Positions 33,186 through 45,224 are shown, numbered from the stretch's first letter. The stretch: DNA of 64,000 nucleotides from Dryococelus australis (GCA_029891345.1 CM056993.1:274216900-274280899); one strand, 5' to 3'. A program made the numbers and translations. The notes: a model not told the origin generated them from the letters alone.

Positions 33186-34453
33186 ACAAAATAAGAGGTT
33201 AAATTAATAATATGAAAACTATTGTAAGCTATATGATTGGTATCAAAGCGGATAAATTCTAGGGGAGGGCACACAGCATGACCATCGCACATGGTAACTA
33301 AGAGGCAACTAAAGAACATGACAGCGGCTGCCGCCTTCCTTGCAAAAACTCCCACGCCGTATCACGTGATCACAAATTACCCGAAAATACATAAACAAGT
33401 GAAATGGAGTAGATGAATGTGGCCCAGAATAAATATGAAGCAATTGGAGTATTACAAGATAAATCACACTTCAATATTGAGAGGAAATAAAAATACACAA
33501 AAAATATACTTAACCCTACCTTGTAAGGTGCCATAACCTCAACTAGGTGTCATATGTTTTCCCCATACACGGCCCTGCACTGGCTGGGATTTATCTACAT
33601 TTATTTGTTCGTTATTATTTTAATATAGAAAATATAACAACACAAACTTTAATAGAATATTTAATTATAACGAACATGTAATATTATTTGGCTGCATTTT
33701 GGTACATGTGTGCTACATTACGTTACTGTGTTCAAGGTTCGCAGTCGATGTTACACAAAACACTGGATATGTCCAGTATTGGTACTGATCAGGACTGTTC
33801 TCATTACGAAAATAATTTATAACACGTAAACAAGGCAATCTTAAGCAATAAAAAAGGCACTGAAAATTACACAAAATCCCACTTGGCTGCATATTTTGTT
33901 TACGTTTTGGTGCATTGCACACATCCATATGCTTCGCTCAAATAAAATCACTAGATACCAATAAAAACACTACAAAAACTATTAAAATTAATATTAAGTA
34001 CATAAGCACTGTATCGCATGGGGGATATACGTAATGCAAAAAAGCAACACATGGTCGAACAGACCTCTCACTAGTGCACACGGAGCTGTGTTTCGGATCA
34101 CGTGGTCACATGAAAACAAATAATATTTAACATGAAAAAGGGCTGGAAAAATCATGTTAACACATTTAGAACACTCATTAGAACTGAAAAGGATAAAACA
34201 TTTTTAAACAAACAATGTAGGGCTCCAGAAACAAATGTAAACAAAACCTAAGTATACACTTTATACATCATGCCTATTCGGATCACACTGAGCTGCACAC
34301 ACGTCACACTGGGCTGTACTTACATGTGGGCGGTGGCGGTCAGCTGGCTTAGCATATTTCACCTCCAGACATGGTGAAGGATCTAGGGCTGTGAAATGTG
34401 GAACACGTCACTATCCATATAACCTCTATCTCCATGGTCCAGCTACAAGTGTA
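33186..34453. other. AT-rich intergenic/intronic sequence
   Basis: No recognised gene; a 71-codon minus frame at 33713-33928 has no family features. Confidence 0.4.
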
Positions 34454-34640
34454 TGTTATAATATTAATGAGTGCGGGGAGTCATTCTTCGAAAACCCCTC
34501 TTTACTTCATACTAATAACTGAACAACTGGTCAAGGATAAACAGAAACAGTAATACCAACAGTAGAAAAACAAAGATACAGCACTGGGTTATACAATATG
34601 ACAGACTTTAAAACAAAATATTAGCGATAATATTTTACCA
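34454..34640 (-). mobile_element. Copia 3' LTR
   Basis: About 187 bp. On the minus strand it starts TGGTAAAATATT just after the polypurine tract TTGAGGGAGGG (complement of 34641-34651) and ends ATATTATAACA. The end half matches the 5' LTR remnant at 38732-38840 (TTCATACTAATAACTGAACA-like block). Short LTRs of this size and TG...CA ends are normal for Copia. Confidence 0.8.
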
Positions 34641-34971
34641 CCCTCCCTCAAGATAAACAATGTGATAACTGAGACAATTCCAAACAATTTTAACTTGCTA
34701 CAGTAAAATCTCTCAGTCTCCATCAAAATGTCTCAACATTTAAAAAAAAATGTACAAACAAGAACTTCACAACATGCAACATAGAAATAATTAGTCAATT
34801 TACAAATAAATAAATTTAGACTATATAGGCCTAAATTAATTAACATGTTAGTTTCAAACTGTTTCTAAAATTGACAAATTTATTCTGTTCTAAAGCCTTT
34901 GTGAAAATGTCACCAACATTGTCATCTGTACTGACATACTTGAGGATTAACAATTTCTTAAGAACTACATC

Positions 34972-35313
34972 CTAAAGAAAGTGCATCTTTGTATCGATAT
35001 TACATGATCTCTTGCTATTTTCGAAGCTTCTAGCCATGTTTATGGCACTCTGATTGTCAGTATACAAAATAGGAAGCACTGTCTTTTTTTCTAGGAATTG
35101 TAGTACACCATGTAAATATACAAGATTTGCTGCTGTTGTTGCACATGTTATATTCTCAGCTTCTGCTGTTGATAGTGCTACAGATGACTGCTTCTTTGAT
35201 GACCATATGATAGGATTTTGCTCATGAAAAATTACTGCATCATTGGTACTCTTGCGGTCCATTTTGAATCCAGTCCAGTCTGCATCAGAGTGGCCGGACA
35301 GTGTTTTGTTCAA
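34972..35313 (-). pseudogene. Copia RNase H domain
   Basis: The RNase H domain removes RNA template during reverse transcription. The frame has the family signature in order: S-D-A-D-W-T-G-F, D-R-K-S-T, I-I-W-S-S-K-K-Q, S-T-A-E-A-E (normally S-T-E-A-E-Y), Y-T-D-N-Q-S-A-I and the closing I-D-T-K-M-H-F-L. Catalytic acidic positions D (S-D-A-D), E (A-E-A-E) and D (T-D-N) are retained. It overlaps the end of the RT frame (35285-35881) in a different register, so a frameshift separates it from RT. Confidence 0.9.
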
Positions 35314-36136
35314 AAGTCAAACAGAATTTACAGGCCCTTTTAAGGTACCTGATAATTCTCTTGCCAGCAGTCCAAAGTTGGTTTGTTGGTTTGTTAAAAT
35401 GTCTGCTCAAAAATGATGTGGCAAAAGCTATGTCTGGTCTGCTAACAGTAGCCACATACATGAGTGAGCCTACAAGATCTCCGAATGGCAGATTTTCGTT
35501 CACTGGTTTGTCAGAATTTCCCTGAAAATTATTCTCCATCGCAGTTTTGGCACCATTACAATCCTTCATCCTGAACTTAACCAAGATCTTATCAATGAGT
35601 TTATGTTGAGAAATTTTTATTTGATTTCCTTCCCTTGTTACAGTTGTTCCCAGAAAGTCCTTTTGTTCCCCTAGATCTTTAGCATTAAACTCTGCTTGCA
35701 GTGATTGAATTAACATGCTACACTCCACTGATCTCCCTGCAATTAACATATCATCAACCCAGACAACTAACCAAATATTTTCACCTATGTAAATGCAGAA
35801 ATCACAGTTTGATCGCTTCATACCGATAGTCTCCATAAAATCATGGAATTTTCCATTCCACTTACGTGAAGCAGACTTCAATCCATAAAGGCTTCACACA
35901 AGTTTCAACACATTCCCTGGCTCATTACTCACTTCTTCAAGGGTTTTTATGTAGACATCTCTATCCACAGTACTATTCAAGATTGCTGTAGGAATATCTA
36001 TCTGACAAATTTCCCAATTTCTTGAAAGAGCGATCGATAGAAATAAACGTACTGTAGTCAGTTTGGCTACAGGTGCATACACATTATATGATGACACTTC
36101 CTGGAAGCCCTTTTCTACAAGCCTCGCCTTCTTCAC
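35285..36136 (-). pseudogene. Copia reverse transcriptase (RVT_2), frameshifted
   Basis: Two frames make up the RT. The upstream one (35894-36136) carries K-K-A-R-L-V-E-K-G-F, V-Y-A-P-V-A-K-L-T-T-V and D-I-P-T-A-I-L-N (normally D-V-K-T-A-F-L-N). The downstream one (35285-35881) carries the catalytic W-V-D-D-M-L-I-A-G (usually Y-V-D-D), F-L-G-T-T-V, G-S-L-M-Y-V-A-T-V-S-R-P-D-I and R-I-I-R-Y-L-K. About 12 bp with a stop separates the frames, and part of the G-L-Y-G-L-K-Q-A region is lost. The polymerase is therefore not expressed as one protein. Confidence 0.9.
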
Positions 36137-36790
36137 ACCGTCTTCTTTTGTTTTAAATACCCATTTGGTGTCAATGGCTTTTTCGCCTGGATATAAGGTG
36201 GCTGGTATCCAAGTCTCATGTTGTTCGAGAGCAAGGATTTCATTTTTAATTGCTTCTTCTCAGCCTTCACCAACTTTCATTGCCTCAGCATAATCTGCTG
36301 GTTCACCAGCACATAAATAATAGACAGAATAAATTTCATAATCATTTAACTTGTTAGGTTTAGTAACTATCTTTTTTGGTCTCTTGGATGTAATGTTGTC
36401 TTCTATTTCACTTACTATTGTTGAGAGTTTCCTTCATTTGTTGTGAACAATTCTTTGTTGAAAATCACATCATATTCATCAAACACAACATCTCATGACT
36501 GAATAATTCTATCTTCTTCTGGATCCGATAGCCTATAGCCTTCTCCACAATAATCCGCAAGTCTCATATACCTAATTTTAAGGTTCAACTTATTTGTTCT
36601 AGGCTAAGTGACCAACCAGGATTTGGAACAAAAAACTTTCAATTTGTCCATATCTCGTTTCCCATGTCAGTAGACTGCAGGTACTTTACCTCTAGTCAGC
36701 GATATGGTAGGACATCAGTTCAGCTCATAAGTTGGCGTGAATAAAAATTAATTCCACATATGTTTTGGTAGACCTATTTGTGTCTTTGAG
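36137..36790 (-). other. Copia integrase-RT linker, degenerate
   Basis: Minus-strand sequence between integrase and RT with numerous stops; corresponds to the variable C-terminal integrase/linker of Copia. No intact motif beyond short matches. Confidence 0.5.
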
Positions 36791-37310
36791 TTATACTCTT
36801 GTTTTATTCAACAAGGTTTGATTCATCCTTTCAGACACAGGATTTTGTTGAGGTGTGTTAGGCATGGTGTATTCTATCATGACACCTTTACCTATGCAAT
36901 ATTTCTTAAAACGACCAGAGATGTACTCTCCATCATTATCACATTGTACTTGCTTTGTTTTAAGTCCAAACTGTGTTTTGATCAATTTTATAAAGTCGAT
37001 AACATTCTGTGATGCCTGATTATTAGATCTCAGCACCTTCACAATGGTAAAATGTGAATTGTCGTGAATGAGTGTTTGGAAATATTTCTCCTCTTGTTTG
37101 GTTGGTGGACTAATTTGACCATATATGTCAGAATAGATAAGGTCCCCAATATTCTCAAACAATTTTACATGAGAAGTAAATTTCAATCTTTTCATTTTCA
37201 CTTCCACATAAACACTGCATTTCTTTGCACTATATGATAAAACAATATTTCGAGCCCATTTCTGCCTAAATGACCAAGCCTTCTGTGCCACAAATCACTA
37301 TTTATGGTAA
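36791..37310 (-). pseudogene. Copia GAG-pre-integrase and integrase core
   Basis: Integrase inserts the cDNA into chromosomes. The pre-integrase zinc region begins L-W-H-R-R-L-G-H-L (about 37268-37297), in a different register from the core. The core (36791-37291) has I-Y-S-D-I-Y-G-Q-I (first catalytic D), V-Q-C-D-N-D-G-E-Y (second D) and P-Q-Q-N-P-V-S-E-R-M-N (catalytic E; normally N-G-V-A-E-R). The D,D-35-E residues all survive. The frame is open for 166 codons but disconnected from both neighbours. Confidence 0.9.
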
Positions 37311-37366
37311 CATTGCAATTTTCGTGTGCAAACTCAAAACTAGCCACAAACAAATTCCCTTTTGCC

Positions 37367-37700
37367 TTACATTCCATTTGGAAATTGTTTGTTACTATGG
37401 TTGCACAACTCAGTGAAAATTATAGGATTTCCTTTGGAATTTAATTTTGACAGTGACGACAAGTTGTGAGATAATCCCTCGACAATGAGAGCATCTACTG
37501 TCACAGTTCTATCACAACATTTCAAACGAATAACACCTTTACTGTTACTAGTTAGGTGAGAACAATTTGCTACCTTAATAGCTATAGGAGAATTGAGTGG
37601 TTCAACCTGAGTCATGTATTCTTGAAATGATTTCTTGAACTTTGTGTTCTGTGACATCAGAATCTACAATAAAGTTTATTTTACATGTCTCACATGAGTT
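37367..37700 (-). pseudogene. Copia protease region
   Basis: The aspartic protease would cut the polyprotein. The active-site loop reads I-N-F-I-V-D-S-D-V-T-E-H (about 37645-37680) where Copia proteins have D-S-G-A-T-E/D-H, so the glycine after D-S is replaced by aspartate and function is doubtful. The following frame (37367-37657) contains L-I-V-E-G-L-S-H-N-L-S-S-L-S-K-L, matching the usual segment between protease and pre-integrase. A frameshift lies between them. Confidence 0.8.
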
Positions 37701-37708
37701 AACTTCAG

Positions 37709-37711
<3 letters not shown>

Positions 37712-37797
<86 letters not shown>
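37712..37797 (+). repeat. (GA)n microsatellite, 86 bp, within Copia gag-protease linker
   Basis: About 43 uninterrupted AG units. On the coding (minus) strand it reads as Ser-Leu repeats and remains stop-free in all three frames. It separates the gag zinc-knuckle side from the protease. Confidence 0.97.
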
Positions 37798-37798
<1 letters not shown>

Positions 37799-37959
37799 AA
37801 CACAATAAATTTTTGGTTCAATACTGGTTATTGATGCTTGGTGTTTAGGTCCAAATTTACTGTCAGTAGGCATACCTTGAACTTGTTCTTGACTAGTATA
37901 GCTTGGCCTACCTTGACTATAATCTCTTATTTTGAACTTGCCTTTTCCTCGTCCTATGG

Positions 37960-38497
37960 CTGGAGCAGAGTTCCTGCTGGGGCAATTTAAAATGAACTGC
38001 CCTAAGTCAAAAAATCGCCGATTTGTATGGTATCTTGCACAACATGAACACTAACTACCACTTTTCACAAAATCTTTGTTCATTTTGCGTCCAGCTACTA
38101 GAAACCTGCTTTTGATGAACTCTACTGAAAAAGTGTCTGTAATTATTTCAAGTGCTGTTACAATTGTATTGCAAGAAGCTGGCATAGTCCATAAAAGATG
38201 ATATACTGTGTCACTCTCATCCATTTTACTGCCCGTTTCTTCTAAGTCCCGTATTAACCTATCAAACTGTTGGAAATGTTCCTCCAAATTAGTCCCCATT
38301 TTACACTTTAGACTCAACAATTGAATTCTAACATACAATTTTGACAAGAAGTTTTTTCGTTCAAAAATATTTCTCAAACACTTCATCATTTTAAAAGCAA
38401 AACCCGAATTTGCATCTTTAACATACTCTATAAGCCGATCTAGATTACATTGCACAATGATGGATTGTGCCCTGGCATCCTTTACAAGTAATTCCAT
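37960..38497 (-). pseudogene. Copia gag
   Basis: The 148-codon frame 38051-38497 matches Copia gag (UBN2/gag-like): L-S-L-K-C-K-M-G-T-N-L-E-E-H-F-Q-Q-F, L-L-W-T-M-P-A-S (normally L-L-x-x-L-P) and a C-terminal basic segment. Just downstream (37960-38050) a degenerate zinc knuckle reads C-S-C-C-A-R-Y-H...C-P-S-R. Gag forms the particle that packages element RNA. The start lies about 220 bp inside the 5' LTR edge, with room for a leader. Confidence 0.8.
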
Positions 38498-38715
38498 GTT
38501 ATCTTACGGTGATGCACCTTGGCATTTTCCCCTCTCCACAACTTACATTACATTTTTACAGTGCTTTTCATCCAATTAACATTCCAATCTAATTTTCCAG
38601 TTGGAAAAATTTGAAGCCGATAATTGCAGAAATTGTGCTGCGATGCAGCTATCTTGATCACTTGCCATAGACGATTATTTGTTTACTTCTTATTTTATTT
38701 TACTTTACTGAAAGG

Positions 38716-38731
38716 GACTGGGCCAATAACC
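38716..38731 (-). promoter_or_regulatory. Copia primer-binding site (initiator tRNA-Met fragment type)
   Basis: On the minus strand GGTTATTGGCCCAGTC directly follows the LTR end ...GTTATAACA. Insect Copia elements prime from an internal fragment of initiator tRNA-Met, whose complement is GGTTATGGGCCCAG; one mismatch in the first 14 positions here. This fixes the 5' LTR/internal junction at 38731/38732. Confidence 0.75.
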
Positions 38732-38840
38732 TGTTATAACATTAACGAGCGCAGGAGATTCATTCTTCATAAACACTTCTTTTCTTCATACTAACAACAA
38801 CTGAACAACTAGTCAAGGACAAAGAGTTTGAAAAATAAAT
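38732..38840 (-). mobile_element. Copia 5' LTR remnant
   Basis: Matches the 3' LTR from its TGTTATAACATTAA end (complement of the LTR terminus) through GAACAACTAGTCAAGGACAAA; similarity fades at about 38840, so the upstream 80 bp or so of the LTR are lost or diverged. Confidence 0.75.
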
Positions 38841-40635
38841 CCATTAAAAGATATAACTTAATTAATGCTTTTGGCTAATCTCATAAAACACTATGGTGTC
38901 ATAAAATAAAATTTGAATGCAAACTTATGCGACATATGCCTAGTTCCCAATATTAGCACGTTTCTGGAAAATACGTTCATTTCCTTTAATAACTTTACAA
39001 GTCTTTGCATATTCTATTATAAAGATTGTGCTCATTGTATGTTTTTCTTCTATCTGAGAGCAAGTAATATTTTTCACATACAGAAAAGTAGTAAAAGCCA
39101 CCAATACTATCGAGAACAAATGTGTCTATAGTTATTTTTATTTCGCCTAGGCATTTCTTATAGTATGCACAAACATATTCTGTTCATTAATCTGCATAAA
39201 AGGAAATTACTATTTGAAATCATCTCTCTCTTAACACCTCGACATTTGTGAATTTAATTCGGCGGCAAATTTTTCCTACCATGCCTGTGTTGATATTTCT
39301 TCTGTACTTCGGCGAGCAAGAGCTTTTTATAGCACAAATATCAATTGCTACCGCCAACGAACAACGTACAAAAAATTGTTTCTCTTAACAGGAATAGCAA
39401 CTAGCAGAAATAGGAATAAACCAGCAGAATAGCAAATCACACGAACACACCTATTTTTAATTACCACAATTAAAAAATGCATTTTTAAAAATGAATCTCA
39501 TATAAGATTAATGACTTGCCAAGTAAAATACAAATGGCTTGTTTACATAATTTCCAAAATTATAAACCCTTTTCTTCATTCTGTCTCATGATAACATTAA
39601 CTTTGACAGAAAAAACCTTTATTTCACTATAATTATTATCTAGACATAAAATGTTACTTCAATTACTGGAATCTTTTGATTTTACTTAGAATTATTTATT
39701 TATTTATTTATCTTGTAAAAGAATTACTCTTAAATATCGCTGCCAAGAAAACGACAATTTTAACATTTATGAGCCAAATTCAATTGATGCAGACAAATTC
39801 TATTATGCTGTACAACAAATAAAATATCTTGCTATCTACCTACAGCACATAAAGTACTCCCTTCATCAATTTGACCAGAAGAGTGAACACTTCTCATATT
39901 GTAAACAGATTAGTCCTTAACTTCATGTGTAGAGACCTAAGAGACGCTATATGTACCGAATAAGCAAACTTCCAGGCTGTTATCCCCATACTCTACTTTT
40001 GGCTGTTATCCCCTACCCTCCCAAAGTGTGGAATTTAAAGTCCCAGCCAAAAAGATTACAGGAAACATTCTAAAATATTCGATAACGTTCATAATAAGTG
40101 TAAAACCACTACTTCAGGGGCGCTGTATTTAGATTCTCTGAGTGCCACTAGTCCAATTTCCGTGATACCACTGTGCCGCTACACCAGTGCTACCCAGCAG
40201 CGATTAGGGTCACCAGCCAGGCTGGCATGCATCAGTAATGGAGTGTGTCGAATCGGGTGCGGATGATATACAGCTGCTCGCCGCACTGTTCTTCCATGCT
40301 GGTCAACTTCTTTCACATAATAGAAAGGACACCTTGTAGAACTTCATGTGGTTGCAGTTAGTAAGGTAGGAAGAAATCGTCCAACACATGTAGTAAATAG
40401 AAATTGTAACACACACATAGATTTGTATCAAACAGCAGTGTTTTCACCGGGCATATTATGCAGTTATCACAGGCAAGCCGGTACAGGAGGCGCCATTAAG
40501 TTAAGTAGTTTAAGAAGGGCAGTGGAATTTTCCAAAATTTCGAGATGCCCATCTCATCCTCCATCCCCGAAGCGATGGTCCTGATGAGGACTAGAATCAG
40601 CAGTAAGGCTCACCATCGAATTGACCCGACTTGGT
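38841..40635. other. AT-rich intergenic sequence
   Basis: No recognised gene. TATTTATTTATTTATTTAT occurs near 39690. GGCACAGTGGTA (minus, about 40170) is pol III A-box-like but unsupported. Close to 40600 a degraded continuation of Gypsy G1 RT may exist. Confidence 0.4.
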
Positions 40636-40950
40636 ACAGGTCTGGCATAGTGAAAGCTGTTTTCTCATGTTCTGCAACTTTGACGGGTCCCTGCCAGTAA
40701 CCGCTGTACAGATCTAAAGACATGAACACTTTGGCTTGTCATGGCGTGCTGAGAGCATCTCTTAAATTAATGTATGGGGGTAATTAGCTGCACGTTACCT
40801 GATTGAGTGGACGGAAGTCCACACAAAATCTCCACGAGCTGTCTTTTTTAGGTACCAATGTAATAGCAGAGTTTTAGGCATTTTCGTGGCTGAATCACAC
40901 CATCATCGAGCATCTCCTGCATTTGTTGTATAATTATTATGGCTGAAGTG
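40636..40950 (-). pseudogene. Gypsy G1 reverse transcriptase, N-terminal part
   Basis: Minus strand reads Q-E-M-L-D-D-G-V-I-Q-P, V-P-K-K-D-S-S-W-R-F-C-V-D-F-R and S-L-D-L-Y-S-G-Y-W-Q-G-P-V, then E-H-E-K-T-A-F, the exact order of Ty3/Gypsy RT fingers and palm (first catalytic D in S-L-D-L). A stop interrupts it after V-T-C-S. Sequence is lost after about 40636, before the Y-L-D-D motif, so this copy is truncated. Confidence 0.9.
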
Positions 40951-40999
40951 GATAATAGTTCCAAGGTGGAGTTCGGATAGTTCCCTCTTTCTCTAGTGG

Positions 41000-41640
41000 T
41001 ATTTCGTGCTCTGCAACTGTCATGTGACACAGGGCATCATACTGAGCGAAAATTCCCCTACGCTCGTTTAGTAGGCGTTGTAAAACTGCTTGTTGTGCTG
41101 GCGGAACATCATAATCAATTTCACTGAGATAAAATGTGCATATACTATCAACTGGGTGGTGGTCTAAGTTATCAACTGCACGACGCTCCTTCGTACCGAG
41201 TTGTTTAGCAGCAGCTTCAACAATAATTTTTCTGTTCAGTTAGCCAGGGAATACCCAATATTGCGACTTCTCGAATTTCCGGGGTAATGACAGCATTTGT
41301 TGTCGTCTCTATAAACCTTATACGTACAGTCACTACTGCATATCCCACTGCTTTAATGCTATGTCGATTCATGGTTAACCTGATACATAGTCACAACATC
41401 GGCATCTTTTAGGAAATAGGGTTACAATAAATTTTGCAAAGCCGCCGTATCGATCAATGCATGACACAAACAGTTGTTGACAGTTACCAAGATGCGAAAA
41501 ATTTCGCCGATGTGCTACTAACCTGGTTTACCAGTAGTAGTTGTGGCTTGAGCTCTTTTTGTTTTCATTGCGGGGGGAGTGGGGTGGTCGGAGCATCCAG
41601 CCGCCTCACCGCAGGTTTCCGTTTCCCTGCTGCTGTCTAG
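41000..41640 (-). pseudogene. Gypsy G1 protease region
   Basis: The protease loop A-L-I-D-T-A-A-L-Q-N (complement of about 41440-41475) is preceded by R-I-L-V-T-V-N-N and corresponds to the D-T/S-G/A loop of Gypsy proteases; the catalytic Asp is intact. A stop follows soon after. The family-specific V-N-N...L-I-D-x-A-A-x-x-N pattern also occurs in G2 and G5, showing one related group of elements. Confidence 0.75.
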
Positions 41641-42400
41641 TATCTTGCTCTTCTCGGTTCAAGTAGGAATTATTGGCGCACTATGTGTGTCAGTGGCATT
41701 TCGTCCCTGGGCAATAACAGCACGGCCATGGTGCGGGTTGGCTCTTATCCACTTTACATTTGAACTTGCGGTTCCTGTACTTTTCCTAGAATTCCGTTCC
41801 TGCAACTGGAACCAGTCAGTTTTCACCTGGTCTCTGCTCGGTTGTTGTGTGTTTTGAAATTTTGTCGGGTGTTGTCCGAAAAGGTGTTTCACTGTCCTGT
41901 CGCACGTCACCACTCGCAGCTTTTTCGGGGTCATGGTTGCTGGTCTCGCAATCGTGAGGCACCTGTCTCGCGGCACGGTTGTCCCGGCCTCCATTTCAGC
42001 ATAGCTGCGGCTTGCATTGCGTCTTTCAAGGTCGCGCTCAACAAGGGAATCAATGCTGCACAGTATTCTGACCATGCAGTCTCGGCTACAATTTCCAGTA
42101 TTTCCCATTCAGGCAGTTCTGGGCAAAACCGATGCACCACTTGCACTTTCCGGATGATGAAGGCAGTCACTGATTCATGCATTGTTTTTTCTTCCATTGT
42201 AAGATGCACTTTGGTGCACAGTGTTGCCACAACACCTCAGAATCTGTTTCGAAAGACTTGTTGGGATTCCTGCCATTGCACTCTGTAGTGTTTGAACGAT
42301 CGCCACCAAGTGCGAGCACCCCCCTATAGTTGCTCCGCGAGGCAAAATGCACACTCTTCCTTCCAAACACTGTAGCAGGTTAACCTTGCTGGGCATTGCT
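41640..42400 (-). pseudogene. Gypsy G1 gag region
   Basis: Minus-strand frames (41659-42108, 41931-42230, 42167-42370) together resemble Gypsy gag: T-M-H-E-S-V-T-A-F-I-I-R-K-V-Q, C-P-E-L-P-E-W-E-I-L-E-I-V-A-E-T and K-D-A-M-Q-A-A-A. The E-I-V-A-E-T block recurs in G2 at about 51330. Registers change several times. A remnant C-x-x-C-containing stretch near 41720 may be a lost zinc knuckle. Confidence 0.65.
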
Positions 42401-43990
42401 CGATGAAGGCTATTAATTCTTCAGTCGGTGTGCCTGTAAATGTGGGCAGTGTTAGTAATGTGGTGGAGGTTTCAGTTGCGGTCGGTCTTGGCAGTTTTTG
42501 TGGAGTTGGGAAAGTGATGGCTTCCAGTTACCTTCTGCTCTTTGGTTGCGGCTTGCTACTAGGACTTGTTTCCACACCACTTGGTGTATAAAAGGGAGCA
42601 AGCAGAACATTCAGATACGGATATGTATTAGTTGCAACATAGACAGGAACACAGGGGTTTGAAAGAATGGGAATTGTCAATAATAGGGTGCTGGAGGCAT
42701 ATATGTGACAGGAGTGGTTATACTGGGCGGAGGCACTGCCTGTGTGAGCGGTGCTTGAGGAGCGCTGGCCAGGTGCTCACTGATGACATGCGGCAATTGG
42801 GCTTTATTGACTACAGCTGTTGTGTCCTGACCCATAATACTGTTCTACCCTCCTCCCTCTTTCTTTATAGGCCCCACGACCCTGCAACTTTCATCCTAAC
42901 ACACTGTCACTTCTTCTGTTAAATAGTCTGTGACTGTTCTGTTTGGATTTGGTACGCTGCTATTCACGTGGCACTGTTGACATGAAAACTCGAATCCGAA
43001 CAATTATTTCTCTCTGTTTCGCTCATGCAATCCCAGTGGCATTTCTCTTGCCACTGTTGACATTTAAGCATGGCCGCACCTAAACCAGTGCTGTTTATGC
43101 GGTTAAATTTTGAAGCCCTAAGATATCCTGCATTTCCACCGTTGTCGCTAACTGTGGCAGTAGTTGCGCTGTCAAGCTATCCTCATTGGTTCGGCAGTCA
43201 ACCATGGCATGGGTGGTTGGTCCGGTCATGCTGCTGCATTGGCAGTGTGATGTGCCAAGCTCACATTTCGCTATTGCGTCTTCTGGTAGCTGACGCAAGA
43301 TGAGTCTAGCCCGATATGTTGATAAACACAAGTCCATGTAGTGTGTGGTGTGGACCCGCAGTTCTGTAGTGCGATACAGCAGATAAGGGGAAGTACCTTC
43401 CCCTCCTAAAACTGTCCACCTTGTACATGCTGAGGGGTGGAGTGTGTCTCTCCAATCGATACTGCAACTGTCCTGCGCACATGGGGTGGTGGGTGGGATA
43501 ATGTCACGTGCTCTTCTTTATCTCTCTTCTGCAAGTGCTCAAAGATTCCTCAGCAATGGTGCCCATCTTCAATACTTCACACACATTTCCTTCTAACCCA
43601 CTTGGCATGCTTCCAGCATCACATAGGCATCAAAAAGGCGTCATGATGCTGCTGTTCGTTCCTTCCTTCACTGTTACTCCTGTTGCGGGTGTCCTAGGCT
43701 TAGAACAAGGATATACAAGGATGGATTTGGGAAAATGATCACATCTTGGCAGGATCAATTTTCTGGAATCAAGGTGATGGATTTTTGCACCCCACAGAAG
43801 GGTGACAATTTGACACTGTGTGGCTGGACCATGGACAGGTGAAGGGTAATTTGACTGGCGCAAGTTTGCAGTTAGGACATGTGTTACCCAGGGTGCCAGA
43901 CACTCTTCCAGCAGTGTCAATGTTGGTAGAGCTGACTCTTTTATCTCTGGGCTATGGGCTGTTCACACAGGGTGTAAAAACCCACAATGC
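42401..43990 (-). mobile_element. Gypsy G1 5' internal region, unresolved
   Basis: Lies between recognisable gag and the presumed 5' LTR. Minus frames at 43095-43337 and 43630-43920 may be N-terminal gag or leader; no motif is diagnostic. Confidence 0.35.
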
Positions 43991-44600
43991 TCTGCTGATT
44001 ACTTCCTGTGGATGCTATAGAAGACTTACTGAATTTCTCTTTGGCAACCTCTCGGCGGGTACCATGCCAGATTATGTGATGTTTTCCGGCACTGCCAGGT
44101 GGAATATCGACTGACCACACACCCAAAAATACGATGAAATTGCAATAGTAATAAAATACATTTATACACTGAACACTTGCATGAAAATAGCAGGTATTCT
44201 GAGGACCCATGCCCTGAAGAACCTTACGGTCAGATCAAGAATACTACGCTGAATGACTGTTCCACACTTATATAAGTGCTGTTTATTAACTTCTCACCAG
44301 AGAAAACGTACACTTGCACTAGACTCTGCCTACCAGCAGGACTATGCATATAAAACGACAAAGAGTCAATAAGTTCCCACAGTGTTTTAAGACCACTGGG
44401 TAATACAAACCGCAATGGGAGAGGGCAGGCATTCCGTCAGCTAAAACAAACTGTTATAAAATAAATTAAAGTCTATTGTAGTTAAGATGATTAGTTGCAA
44501 ACGTGAATGCCACCAGATGCGCACAATGCAGCCTTGCCATCGCGAGTCTCAGATACCACTAATGTGGCCTGCTTGGCGCATTTACCGCTCTGCCTTGTAG
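43990..44600 (-). mobile_element. Gypsy G1 5' LTR (approximate)
   Basis: Shares, in order, ACACTTGCATGAAAATAGCAGG, CATGCCCTGAAGAACCTT-like and CACCAGAGAAAACGTACACTTGC blocks with the G3 LTRs (for example CTCCAGGGGAAAACTTTACACA). AATAAA-type sequences lie on both strands. Ends are not defined by TG...CA evidence. Confidence 0.45.
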
Positions 44601-45151
44601 AATGCTTGATTTTATTACTTTAAATTAAATATGATTGGTACTAGGGCATAAGTTATTACATATTCCTTCAGGAATGTTCACAATCACTTGTCTTACGCCC
44701 TTTTTGAACTTGACCCTACTTTTGTTTTCACTTATATGCCTGGTGCTGAAACTCCATGCACCTTACACATGTGCCCTAACTTGCAAAGACTTGACCTCCA
44801 CCTGCATATTTCCCTATGCACAAGGGTGCATCACTCACATGAAGTTTACACTGTGTGTGTTGCTCGTACTATGGGCTTCGGCCCAAGGCCGGGCGAACGG
44901 TCTATGAGGCAGGAGACACAGCACACATCAGAACCAGATGAACTCTTCTCAACATCCAGCCTCCAACTCCAAGCCCAGAACAAACCATAGTATGTGGGCG
45001 AGCATCACAAATGATATGAACGGCCAATGTCAGCCCATTCTTTCAGTCGCCAGCACATCTACCAAAACCACCTACGACCACGTGCCACATCATCAGTGTA
45101 CTAACCTGCTTTCTGTGTGCCTGTTTCAGTGCAAACCAGTGTATGTATGTA

Positions 45152-45154
<3 letters not shown>
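44601..45154. other. Intergenic sequence
   Basis: Plus-strand proline/serine-rich short frames (44635-44990) could be a Gypsy tail like G4's, but no integrase precedes them. Confidence 0.3.

Positions 45155-45224
<70 letters not shown>
45155..45224 (+). repeat. (TA)n microsatellite, 70 bp
   Basis: Thirty-five uninterrupted AT units preceded by GTATGTATGTATGC. Confidence 0.97.

Noticed and set aside
40141..40192. Possible tRNA-derived SINE head (minus strand GGCACAGTGGTA)
   Set aside because: Only an A-box-like word; the expected B box is absent.
45155..45224. 97-codon frame ending in an Ile-Tyr repeat as a real protein
   Set aside because: The C-terminus is simply translated (TA)n microsatellite; upstream part has no domain.
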